Assembly: GCA_903823545.1 (NCBI GenBank)
Contig: CAIJTL010000146.1
Span: forward strand, 1 to 6,474
DNA from: an uncultured Planctomycetaceae bacterium
Lineage (GTDB): Bacteria; Planctomycetota; Planctomycetia; Planctomycetales; Planctomycetaceae
Direction of reading: 5' to 3'
DNA length: 6,474 nucleotides
A model generated the notes under the pieces. The model ran no database searches, was not told where the DNA came from, and saw only the letters and a program-made list of their open reading frames with translations. Made by a program: the position numbers and the translations under genes. Numbering within the stretch: the first letter of the stretch is position 1; the number at the start of each line of letters is the position of its first letter. Of this stretch, positions 1 through 6,442 are shown piece by piece.

Positions 1-795
1 TCCCGCCACGACCAACAGCATCGCTCCAAGTCCCCACGCGATGTGTTGTTCTCGCGCGGCCATTGTCGTGACTAATTCTGCGGACGCTCGGTCGGGATTC
101 TTCGGGTTGTTTTCGTCTGACTTCACGACCCAGCCACTTCTCTCCCAAGCGTTCGCCAAGGCGGTTGCTCGCGGCCAAGCCGAATATCTTTGACTGCGAG
201 TGTTTCGCTGTGATTCGTTCTTTACGACGTGCTGCCATGTCCCCAAGAGCAACACCAGCACCGACGCCGCCGCGAGCATGATCAACCCCGATTCGCGCGG
301 AGCCTCATCAAGCAGCCCAATGGTTTCATCAGTTGCTTGTTCTGTCTGTGCGATTCGTTGAGTGATTCGCATGACGGCCCAGCAGCCAAACGCCAACAGC
401 GAAATCCACAGCAAGGCCCACTCCCAAGCGGCAGCAACCATCAGTGCGATCGCTCCACTTGCCGCGACTGCCAGAAAGCTTTTGACGCGATCAGCTAACT
501 CCGTTGCTGTCACCGACAGAATTGCAGCGGCGATCCCGAAGCCGCACGTCGCCGCGAGTAGCGCGTCTCGAAAAGTCCCCAATCGCATATCGGTGGGGAG
601 AGTGACGACAGAACCAATCCACCGATAAAGCAGCGAGCCGACACTCAGCGCCAACAAAACAAGTCCGACGACATGCCGTTGCTTGATTCGATCGACGTTC
701 GCTGGCGGTGGGTCAGCCGGTCGTAACAACAACACGGCAGCGACAGCAAAGAACGCACTCACTGCCGTCAGGCGATCGAAAAGCGGTTCGTTCAT
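1..795 (-). CDS. Multi-pass membrane protein of unknown family (3' end beyond window)
   Basis: An open frame of 265 codons without a stop runs from an ATG at 795 down to base 1 and continues past the left edge. The translation begins MNEPLFDRLTAVSAFFAVAA. Hydrophobic segments that look like membrane helices lie at about residues 10-24, 42-60, 77-97, 106-123, 125-142, 170-187 and 253 onward. The first six are separated by short loops; a hydrophilic stretch of about 65 residues (188-252) precedes the last. A Shine-Dalgarno-like AAGGA ends 10 bases before the ATG, which supports this start. The amino-acid pattern (Ala/Leu/Val helices, charged loops, no internal stop) makes the frame convincing. 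I see no catalytic motif, cofactor site or family signature. A respiratory-complex-type integral membrane subunit is conceivable but unsupported. It follows the propeller gene on the same strand after a 415-base gap, so co-transcription is doubtful. Confidence 0.8.
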   Translation of the reverse strand, partial: MNEPLFDRLTAVSAFFAVAAVLLLRPADPPPANVDRIKQRHVVGLVLLALSVGSLLYRWIGSVVTLPTDMRLGTFRDALLAATCGFGIAAAILSVTATELADRVKSFLAVAASGAIALMVAAAWEWALLWISLLAFGCWAVMRITQRIAQTEQATDETIGLLDEAPRESGLIMLAAASVLVLLLGTWQHVVKNESQRNTRSQRYSAWPRATALANAWERSGWVVKSDENNPKNPDRASAELVTTMAAREQHIAWGLGAMLLVVAG

Positions 796-805
796 GAGGA
801 ATGTG

Positions 806-810
806 TCCTT
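806..810 (-). promoter_or_regulatory. Ribosome binding site of the membrane protein gene
   Basis: Read on the minus strand this is AAGGA, 10 bases upstream of the ATG at 795. It supports that ATG as the start. The spacing is slightly long but workable. Confidence 0.5.
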
Positions 811-823
811 CGAGAGGAACTCT

Positions 824-880
824 GCTCTCTTCGCTTCACTGCGGTGCAATAATAGAGATCACCGCAGAGGAGCGAAGAGC
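824..880. repeat. Imperfect inverted repeat (hairpin) upstream of the membrane protein gene
   Basis: The left arm at 824-846 and right arm at 860-880 are complementary at 19 of 21 positions, allowing a 2-base bulge on the left. The loop is 13 bases (847-859). The right arm contains CCGCAGAGGA, a word that recurs in the perfect palindrome at 952-1028, so the two hairpins may belong to one repeat family. On the minus strand it lies in or near the leader of the membrane protein gene, ending 28 bases before its ATG. There is no T-tract, so a simple intrinsic terminator is not indicated. Confidence 0.7.
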
Positions 881-885
881 TTGGC

Positions 886-900
886 GCGGGCTTCGCCCGC
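886..900. repeat. Short perfect GC-rich hairpin
   Basis: GCGGGCTTCGCCCGC is a 6-bp perfect stem around TTC (or a 5-bp stem around CTTCG). It lies 5 bases from the preceding hairpin. It looks like a small REP-type palindrome; that label is inference from its form, and copy number cannot be judged here. Confidence 0.55.
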
Positions 901-951
901 AACCCAACCAATGACGTTGAACATCAAGTCTTTCACGAAGGCGAAAACATA

Positions 952-1028
952 GAACCGCAGAGGACGCTGAGATCGCAGAGGTTTGAGCTCCGAGATTTTC
1001 TCCGCGATCTCAGCGTCCTCTGCGGTTC
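952..1028. repeat. Perfect 25-bp inverted repeat
   Basis: The arms at 952-976 and 1004-1028 are exact reverse complements over 25 bases, beginning GAACCGCAGAGGACGCTGAG and ending TCCTCTGCGGTTC. The spacer is 27 bases (977-1003). After one mismatch the stem can extend by about four more pairs into the spacer. Each arm has an internal repeat of the word GCAGAG (957-962 and 975-980 on the left). It sits between two same-strand genes. No run of T follows on either strand, so it reads better as a dispersed palindromic element than as a classical terminator. Confidence 0.85.
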
Positions 1029-1210
1029 AAAATTGTTTGGATCTGGATTCGCTGAACGGCACGCATCGGGCTGAATACGCTTTGTCATTGATTGAGGTTT
1101 CTGATTTCACTTTCGGTCATGACCAAATTCTCAACGTTTGCAGTGCAGAGACTTGTTGAATCATGCTGAGCCACAACGTCCAAGAATTGTTGTAGCCTCC
1201 CTCCCGAAAA
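1029..1210. other. Non-coding gap downstream of the propeller gene
   Basis: This is the rest of the 415-base gap between the propeller gene and the membrane protein gene. I see no convincing reading frame, no tRNA-like fold and no clear hairpin with a T-tract. The plus-strand frame crossing its right part continues into the antisense of the propeller gene and is not credible. Confidence 0.5.
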
Positions 1211-2461
1211 CTATTTCTGCGGTCCCAATTGCAAACACTTCAGCGTTGAAGAATCACGAACAAACAATCGACCGTTGGAGAGCGCGGGCAGCGCGCGTGT
1301 TGTTGACCGGAACACCGTTGTGCGTGCAAGTTCTTGATATCGCTTCGAGTCTGGCTTCCACAGGATCAACTCGCCGTCGGTGGTGAGCGTTACGAATTTT
1401 CCGTCTGCTTGAATCATCGTTCCGAACGCGAAGTCCTTCTTGGACCACAAGACTTTTTGAGTATTGGCATCAAAACAGCGAAGGTCCGGTTCGGAAACTC
1501 GCTCTTGACCATGCACGCCGTAGAACAAGCCGTTGTGAGCGAGCGGCGTCATGTATTGCGAGGAGAAGATGTCGTCGCTGTTCCAGACTTCGTCAGCACT
1601 ACTCGCTCCGATCTTCGCGAAGACGGCACCAACTCCGTAGTGAGCCGATACCAGCAGATTTCCATCGAGCACTACGGGAGTTGCTCCGTTGACTGTCGGA
1701 CCTCGTTTGCCAAATGGAAACTCAAAACGGACTTTGCCGGTTTCTGGATCGACAGACACGGTTTTCAATCGAGTCACGAAAATGACGTGTTGAACGCCGT
1801 CGATCGTTCGCACAATCGGCGACGAGTAGCTGGCGTCGTCACTCACTGATTTCCACAGAGTCTTCCCGGTTGCCAGGTCGAAGGCGACGACTCCAGCTCC
1901 CGCTTTGCCAGCTCCGACATTCACCAGGACTTTGTCACCCACAACGATCGGCGAACTGCCGGCTCCGAAATAGCCTTCGGGCGCTTTGAATTCGGCATGG
2001 GTCGCACGCTCCCAAACTTTCTTGCCTGACTTCAATTCCAAACAACGGAGCATTCCTTGCACGCCAAAGACGATGACTCGATCGCCATGAATGAGCGGCG
2101 TGCATCGCGGCCCTTGATCGTCCGAGAACCCCGATGAAAACGACGTCGGAGACTTTGACGTCCATCGCGGCTTGCCCGTTGTGACATCAAGTGCTTCGAC
2201 AACCTCGTCATCATCGACTCGATGAAACAACACGGCAGTTTCTTGAGCGACTGCAAGTCCAGCGAAACCACCACCGACCTTTCGTTGCCACAAAACGGCC
2301 GGCCCTTCTTTCGGCCACGAATCCGCCAAACGCTCGTCTTTCGCAGCCAAGCCGTCTCGATTCGGACCAAGGATTTGTGGCCAATCGCCTGCGGGAAGTT
2401 GTTGTCCAGCCAACGATAGAACGACGCAGATGGCGAGCGAGTTGAATCGCGAATTCAGCAT
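1211..2461 (-). CDS. Secreted PQQ-like beta-propeller repeat protein
   Basis: The protein has 416 residues from the ATG at 2461, ending in TAG at 1211-1213. An N-terminal Sec signal peptide is visible: a basic start, a hydrophobic core SLAICVVLSLAG at residues 8-19, and probable cleavage before DWPQ at 26. The mature protein opens with DWPQILGPNRDG (26-37), typical of planctomycete PQQ-like proteins. Repeated blade signatures of the form A-D-TGK-W occur at about 88-100 (VEALDVTTGKPRW), 138-150 (LRCLELKSGKKVW), 191-203 (VVAFDLATGKTLW), 234-246 and 327-339, with weaker blades near 363-371 and 407-413. By family this is a seven- or eight-bladed propeller outside the cytoplasm. Many such proteins act as scaffolds rather than quinoprotein dehydrogenases, and I see no dehydrogenase active-site set, so an enzymatic role is unproven. 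A longer frame from TTG at 2563 exists, but its extra residues would be translated from the palindrome at 2487-2561 and lack a signal-peptide character. Confidence 0.9.
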   Translation of the reverse strand: MLNSRFNSLAICVVLSLAGQQLPAGDWPQILGPNRDGLAAKDERLADSWPKEGPAVLWQRKVGGGFAGLAVAQETAVLFHRVDDDEVVEALDVTTGKPRWTSKSPTSFSSGFSDDQGPRCTPLIHGDRVIVFGVQGMLRCLELKSGKKVWERATHAEFKAPEGYFGAGSSPIVVGDKVLVNVGAGKAGAGVVAFDLATGKTLWKSVSDDASYSSPIVRTIDGVQHVIFVTRLKTVSVDPETGKVRFEFPFGKRGPTVNGATPVVLDGNLLVSAHYGVGAVFAKIGASSADEVWNSDDIFSSQYMTPLAHNGLFYGVHGQERVSEPDLRCFDANTQKVLWSKKDFAFGTMIQADGKFVTLTTDGELILWKPDSKRYQELARTTVFRSTTRALPALSNGRLFVRDSSTLKCLQLGPQK

Positions 2462-2467
2462 GAATGA

Positions 2468-2471
2468 CTCC
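2468..2471 (-). promoter_or_regulatory. Ribosome binding site deciding the propeller gene start
   Basis: On the minus strand this is GGAG, six bases before the ATG at 2461. The alternative ATG at 2473 and ATG at 2503 have no comparable site. The choice also leaves a signal peptide of ordinary length. Confidence 0.65.
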
Positions 2472-2486
2472 ATTCGGATTGAACGA

Positions 2487-2561
2487 GGCGAGCCGGGCGG
2501 CATCAGCACCCGGACAGACAGTTGATGAATGAGTTCGAGGGATGACGCCGCCCGGCTCACC
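2487..2561. repeat. 19-bp imperfect inverted repeat between the DJ-1/PfpI and propeller genes
   Basis: The arms at 2487-2505 and 2543-2561 pair at 17 of 19 positions, with a 12-bp perfect core (GAGCCGGGCGGC at 2490-2501 against 2547-2558). The spacer is 37 bases. It begins only 3 bases after the DJ-1/PfpI stop codon and ends about 25 bases before the propeller ATG. It could fold in the transcript after the upstream gene, but there is no T-tract. Its sequence is unrelated to the other palindromes of the window. Confidence 0.75.
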
Positions 2562-2564
2562 AAA

Positions 2565-3125
2565 TCAGGTGGCAGCCTTCAGAAGTTTGATGAACTCTTT
2601 CAGGAACGGCGTGTTGTCCATCCAGACGCGAGCGGTGACGAAGTTACCGTCGACGACCACTTGTTGATTCACATAGGAGCCACCGACCTGAGTGATATCC
2701 AACGCACATTTCGCAACCGTCGTTGCGGTGCGACCGCGCAGGCAGTCCGCCGCTGCGGCGATTTCGATGCCGTGGCAAACTGATGCAACTGGTTTGTTCT
2801 TCTCAAAAAAGTGCCGAGTGATCCGAAGCAAGTCTTGGTCGTAGCGGAGGTATTCTGGTGCCCGTCCGCCGGAAAGAAACAGGCCAGCGTATTCATCCGG
2901 GTTCACATCACGAAACGCGATGTCAGATTGGAGGTGATAACCGGCGGTCTCTTGAGTGATATCCCATGTTGATCCAGGGGGGACTTCATGCAGAACCATG
3001 TGATACAGCTTCTTTTCCGGCCCGGCGACAACGACTTCAAAACCATCTTCGGGTAAACGGAAGAAGGGATACATCGTGTCGAGTACTTCTGTCGCGTCTC
3101 CGATGACTAACAAAACCTTGGGCAT
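2565..3125 (-). CDS. DJ-1/PfpI family protein
   Basis: The protein has 186 residues, the usual length for a single-domain DJ-1/PfpI protein. The Rossmann-like fold begins with MPKVLLVIGDATE; Glu13 in GDATE corresponds by position to the conserved acidic residue near the active cysteine. The loop LSGGRAPEYLR (84-94) is the family's GG-x-AP region. The nucleophile elbow VASVCHGIEIAAAA (113-126) carries Cys117 followed by His118, and the GRTATT stretch (131-136) matches the following strand. All expected catalytic residues are present, so the protein is probably intact. No signal peptide is seen, so it should be cytoplasmic. Family members have been described as intracellular proteases, chaperones, glyoxalases or deglycases; the sequence alone does not choose between these. 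A GGAG site lies 7 bases before the ATG. It is the first of three minus-strand genes and is divergent from the solute-binding protein gene. Confidence 0.92.
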   Translation of the reverse strand: MPKVLLVIGDATEVLDTMYPFFRLPEDGFEVVVAGPEKKLYHMVLHEVPPGSTWDITQETAGYHLQSDIAFRDVNPDEYAGLFLSGGRAPEYLRYDQDLLRITRHFFEKNKPVASVCHGIEIAAAADCLRGRTATTVAKCALDITQVGGSYVNQQVVVDGNFVTARVWMDNTPFLKEFIKLLKAAT

Positions 3126-3132
3126 GCGTGTT

Positions 3133-3136
3133 CTCC
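3133..3136 (-). promoter_or_regulatory. Ribosome binding site of the DJ-1/PfpI gene
   Basis: On the minus strand this is GGAG (within ACGGAGAAC), 7 bases before the ATG at 3125. It confirms the start, as does the family-typical N-terminus MPKVLLV. Confidence 0.65.
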
Positions 3137-3177
3137 GTGATGATTCTGCAAGAAGCTACTTCAAAAGTCGCGGTCAT

Positions 3178-3244
3178 TAGCACGACGCGCCAGCGAGTGG
3201 TCAATTTCGCAATGTTCGTGACCACTCGCTGGCGCGTCGTGCTA
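3178..3244. repeat. Perfect 26-bp inverted repeat in the divergent intergenic region
   Basis: The arms at 3178-3203 and 3219-3244 are exact reverse complements over 26 bases, starting TAGCACGACGCGCCAGCGAG and ending GCGCGTCGTGCTA. The loop is 15 bases. The element lies between two genes transcribed away from each other, where no terminator is expected. It starts 53 bases upstream of the DJ-1/PfpI ATG and ends 172 bases before the solute-binding protein ATG. Its form is that of a REP-like palindromic unit; similar arms are, from memory, frequent in planctomycete genomes. A regulatory role through cruciform or protein binding is possible but unsupported. Confidence 0.85.
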
Positions 3245-3416
3245 GATTTGAAACAGCTTCAACGAAAAGTTGCGGGCGGCAGGATAGCGCGAACGTCGCC
3301 CGAATGCGATTCTTCGTCACCTGGTTATCGATGTCGCGGGTTCACGAAAACGATGTCTGCCCCGTTCCCATTCGTTCGGTTCAGCCGTATGCTTTTCGCT
3401 CCCGTAAGAATCTGTG
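3245..3416. other. Upstream region of the solute-binding protein gene
   Basis: No convincing gene is present in this stretch; a plus-strand frame crossing it continues out of frame into the real gene. An 8-bp stem (3273-3280 with 3295-3302, one G-T pair) could form in the leader. The promoter must lie here or in the palindrome, but I cannot point to a reliable -35/-10 pair. Confidence 0.4.
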
Positions 3417-6365
3417 ATGGCGAGAAGTTGGATCATGCGACAAATGCGAAGCTCTCTGTCTGCGGTGCTCATTTTTTCGATGGCTTGGTCAGTTTCTGTT
3501 TTGACCCAACCAACTTGGGCTCAGGACAAAAAGGACGAAGAGCCAAAGACCGAAACGCCGAAGCCCGCCGACAACCCGAAACCCGATAAGGCCGAGCAAG
3601 CAGAAGACGCGCCGCTTCCGAAAAAGGCTGAGATGCTTCGCAACCTGCCCACCAAGGCAGACCTACTGACAAAGCCTCCCGCCGACTGGATCATCTTAAA
3701 GAACGAAGACGTCCTCACCGTGAAGCCGATCTCTCCGCGGCCACGGACATTGGAGTTCTACGCCGCAAAGCGGAAGGAATTCTCACAGCCTCCGAAGCTG
3801 ACTCGAAACACGGGTGAATCGAACCAGGACTTCTTTGCACGACAGCGGAAGGGTGCAGAAGACAACAAGAAGCAGCACGAAAAGTTTGAGTACATCGAAA
3901 TCGAGTTGCCTGACACAACCAAGGTTTCGGAGGAGCAAGACGACACGTCGTATCGCCTCAAAATCGAAAACAACATTGCGGAGATCATTCACCACGAAGA
4001 CCTGATGCTGCGCCGCGTTGATCTGTTGCTCGAAGTGAGCGAACTGGAAGACGCCTACGAACTTTTGCAGATATTGGATCGTCAGAATCGCGGCTGGCCT
4101 GGGTTCGACGAACGCTTGAACCGATTTGTGTTGATTGACGCTCAAGGAAAGCTCGCTCGGAAAGAGCCGGAACAGGCGTTTGTTTTGCTCGAACAAATGC
4201 ATGTCCAAATCCGTGCGGCGATTAATTCCAAAGACACGTCAGTGCGGTATGCCTCGATGGGCGCGGACTTAGCGAAGTGCAGTGCCGAACTCGGAAAGGT
4301 TGCCGATGTTCTGATCGAGCCTGCGGCAAAGGCTCGTGATTTCCGCCAAGTCCGATTTCATCTGGCCCGTTTGTTGAAGCTCGAACCGGAGCATCCCGCA
4401 GGAGCCAAGTGGAAAGAGCGATTGATTGCGGAAACGAATCGCACGCTCGCCGAAGCGGCTCAGGCAGCGGCGGCGAATCAGCACGACAAAGCAGCGGTGC
4501 TGGCAGATCAAGCGGCGCTCATTTGGCCGGCAACACCCGCGCTGAAGAACGGACATCGTCAATTCGCTCAGCGTTGGCAAACGTTGAAGGTCGGCGTCGT
4601 GGATGTCCCTTCGACAAACAATTATCCGTTCCCGACGGAAGCGGATCGACGCCGTGAGAAGCTGACTCGCTTGCCACTTTTCGAGCCGGTGCGAATCGAC
4701 GGCGGTGCTCGATACCGTTCGCGATTTCTCGACAACTGGGAACCGACCGATCTCGGAAGACAAGCCGTCTTCACACTGCGATCAACTCGCTCGCCTTGGG
4801 AGTCGTCGCCAATACTCACGGCATCCGGCGCGGTTTCCGCGTTGTTGGAACGATTACAGCCGAGCTCAAAACACTACGACGAGCGGCTGGCGAGTTTTAT
4901 CGACGGCATCGAAGTACGCGGTCCGTTTGAGTTCTCCGTAAAGTTCTCGCGGATTCCCGTCCGCACCGAAGCGCTCTTTGCGATGCCATTGGGAACTGAC
5001 GACGTGACGAGTGCTGAACTCGACCAGCGTGTGCGAGTTCATTCCAAGACCGATCAAGTCACAGTGCTGCGACGAAGTTTTCCTGAGAGTGAAAAATCGT
5101 TGCAGCGACACGTCGCCGAAGTTGCGGAGATCAAATACGCATCGCACGAAAAAGCGGTGCAGGGATTGTTGCGTGGCGAAGTTTCGATGCTGCCCAACGT
5201 CCCGGTTTGGCAATTGGATCAACTGGCGAAAGACACTCGCTTCTTCGTCCGGAAATACGCTCTGCCTCAAACCCACTTTGTGCAGTTCAATCCCAAGAGC
5301 AAGCCGCTTCGCAGCTCAGAGCTACGACGCGCGATGATGTTCGCGGTTGATCGCGGCCAAATTCTCCGCGAGACCATTTTGAAAGATTTGACCGTTCGCA
5401 CGCTGCGAGAAACGCTGCCGAAGGCGAACGCTCCGGCGAAGATCCCTCCAGAATCAGGTTTGACCTACGACGAGTCGAAGTTGGAATTGGTCTGGAGCGG
5501 GTTGTCGATGAACGACACGCAGCTTCGACAGTTCACAGACTTGAGTCCCGACCAGGATTACCGCAAGGTTCTGCAATCGCTTTACAAGAAGAGTCAGCCA
5601 GATCGTGGTCGAGTCGTCTCGGCACCGTTCGGAACGAACTTGATGTCCTACAACCCGGTGGTGGTGCCGCGTGCCTCTGATCCGTCGCTCGCCTATGCAC
5701 TCGCGATGGCGGGGAGGAAAACGTTGGGCGGAAAGTTGCCGAAGCTGCGAATGATCTGTGAAGCAGAGCCTGCTTGCGAAGCGGCTGCGAAACGATTGAT
5801 CGAGGAGTGGCGAAAGGTTGACATTCGAGTGGAACTGGTGCCGTACGCTCCGCCCGCTCAAACAGCACGAGTGAAACCTGAAGATCGACTTTCAATGGCG
5901 TCCGGCCCAGACACGGTCGCCGCGCCAGTTGCTGGTGCTGCGAACGCAAATGTAGCTCCCGCGAATCCCGCTCCGGCAAATGCCGGTCCTGATTTCGCCG
6001 CCGATGGCGAACCTTGGGACATCGTTTACCGCACCGGACGCATTCCGGAACCGATGATGGAACTCTGGCCGTTGTTGTCGCTCGATACGGTCGCTCGATT
6101 GCAGAGCGTGCGGTATCTCCCCGATTGGTTGCGACAAGGCTTGATTGATCTCGACCGCACCGCCGACTGGTCAACGACAGTTTCGACCGTTCAAGAATTG
6201 CATCGGCAACTTGCCGACACCGTGCAACTGTTGCCGCTCTGGGAACTCGACGATGCGATTGTTTTTCGCAACACACTGCGTGGCATTCCGACCGCTCCGC
6301 TGCATACGTACCAAGATTTTGAGTTATGGATCTCCGAGCCGTGGTATCCGACGGATAGCCAGTGA
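3417..6365 (+). CDS. Exported family 5 (peptide/nickel-type) solute-binding protein with N-terminal TPR-like region
   Basis: The protein has 982 residues from ATG 3417, ending in TGA. A signal peptide spans about 1-35: Arg-rich start, hydrophobic core at 14-29, probable cleavage after PTWA; there is no lipobox Cys. Residues 37-70 are Lys/Glu/Pro-rich and look disordered. Residues about 201-385 are helical pairs resembling TPR repeats. The SBP_bac_5-like domain runs from about 389 (TLKVGVVDVP) to the C-terminus. Family marks are GPFEFSVKFSRIPVRTEALF, HFVQFNPKSKPLRSSELRRA (620-639) followed by AVDRGQIL (643-650), RLIEEWRKVDIRVELVPY, and the terminal VQLLPLWELDDAIVFRNTLRG. An Ala/Pro/Asn-rich insert (about 830-863) interrupts the domain. 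Usual family members have 500-600 residues and deliver peptides, nickel or sugars to an ABC importer; here the ligand is unknown and no permease or ATPase gene is adjacent. Starts at GTG 3414, ATG 3435 (preceded by GAGAAG at 7 bases) or ATG 3444 are possible; all keep the signal peptide. Confidence 0.87.
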   Translation: MARSWIMRQMRSSLSAVLIFSMAWSVSVLTQPTWAQDKKDEEPKTETPKPADNPKPDKAEQAEDAPLPKKAEMLRNLPTKADLLTKPPADWIILKNEDVLTVKPISPRPRTLEFYAAKRKEFSQPPKLTRNTGESNQDFFARQRKGAEDNKKQHEKFEYIEIELPDTTKVSEEQDDTSYRLKIENNIAEIIHHEDLMLRRVDLLLEVSELEDAYELLQILDRQNRGWPGFDERLNRFVLIDAQGKLARKEPEQAFVLLEQMHVQIRAAINSKDTSVRYASMGADLAKCSAELGKVADVLIEPAAKARDFRQVRFHLARLLKLEPEHPAGAKWKERLIAETNRTLAEAAQAAAANQHDKAAVLADQAALIWPATPALKNGHRQFAQRWQTLKVGVVDVPSTNNYPFPTEADRRREKLTRLPLFEPVRIDGGARYRSRFLDNWEPTDLGRQAVFTLRSTRSPWESSPILTASGAVSALLERLQPSSKHYDERLASFIDGIEVRGPFEFSVKFSRIPVRTEALFAMPLGTDDVTSAELDQRVRVHSKTDQVTVLRRSFPESEKSLQRHVAEVAEIKYASHEKAVQGLLRGEVSMLPNVPVWQLDQLAKDTRFFVRKYALPQTHFVQFNPKSKPLRSSELRRAMMFAVDRGQILRETILKDLTVRTLRETLPKANAPAKIPPESGLTYDESKLELVWSGLSMNDTQLRQFTDLSPDQDYRKVLQSLYKKSQPDRGRVVSAPFGTNLMSYNPVVVPRASDPSLAYALAMAGRKTLGGKLPKLRMICEAEPACEAAAKRLIEEWRKVDIRVELVPYAPPAQTARVKPEDRLSMASGPDTVAAPVAGAANANVAPANPAPANAGPDFAADGEPWDIVYRTGRIPEPMMELWPLLSLDTVARLQSVRYLPDWLRQGLIDLDRTADWSTTVSTVQELHRQLADTVQLLPLWELDDAIVFRNTLRGIPTAPLHTYQDFELWISEPWYPTDSQ

Positions 6366-6403
6366 TGAAATCTGAAACTCGAAGTCCGAAATCCGAAGTG
6401 ATG
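6366..6403. repeat. Short degenerate tandem-like repeat after the solute-binding protein gene
   Basis: Directly after the stop codon are imperfect copies of a 7-9 base unit around TGAAATC, TGAAACTCGAAG and TCCGAAATCCGAAG. The copies are too few and too degenerate to call a named element. This simple-sequence type may be dispersed in the genome, but that cannot be tested here. Confidence 0.4.
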
Positions 6404-6442
6404 AGTTCTCTGATGACGAATTTCTTTTCGCAGACATACACT

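Noticed and set aside
952..1028. Possible CRISPR repeats
   Set aside because: There is only one pair of inverted arms, no direct repeats with regular spacers and no cas gene in the window.
1334..1849. A 171-codon plus-strand frame within the propeller gene
   Set aside because: It lies wholly antisense to well-defined propeller blades and has no motif or ribosome binding site of note.
1211..2461. PQQ-dependent alcohol or glucose dehydrogenase
   Set aside because: Only generic propeller blade signatures are seen, and the protein is shorter than typical quinoprotein dehydrogenases, with no recognisable active-site set or cytochrome c domain.
2487..2561. Intrinsic terminator after the DJ-1/PfpI gene
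   Set aside because: The stem is strong but the loop is 37 bases and no T-tract follows on the minus strand, so a standard intrinsic terminator is not supported.
3128..3589. A 153-codon plus-strand frame running through the 26-bp palindrome into the solute-binding protein gene
   Set aside because: It translates the repeat arms and then a different frame of the real gene, including its signal-peptide region; no plausible protein results.
5533..6441. A 302-codon open frame on the minus strand opposite the solute-binding protein gene
   Set aside because: Its product is rich in Arg, Ser and Thr without domain pattern, and the opposite strand carries clear family motifs; it is an antisense shadow.
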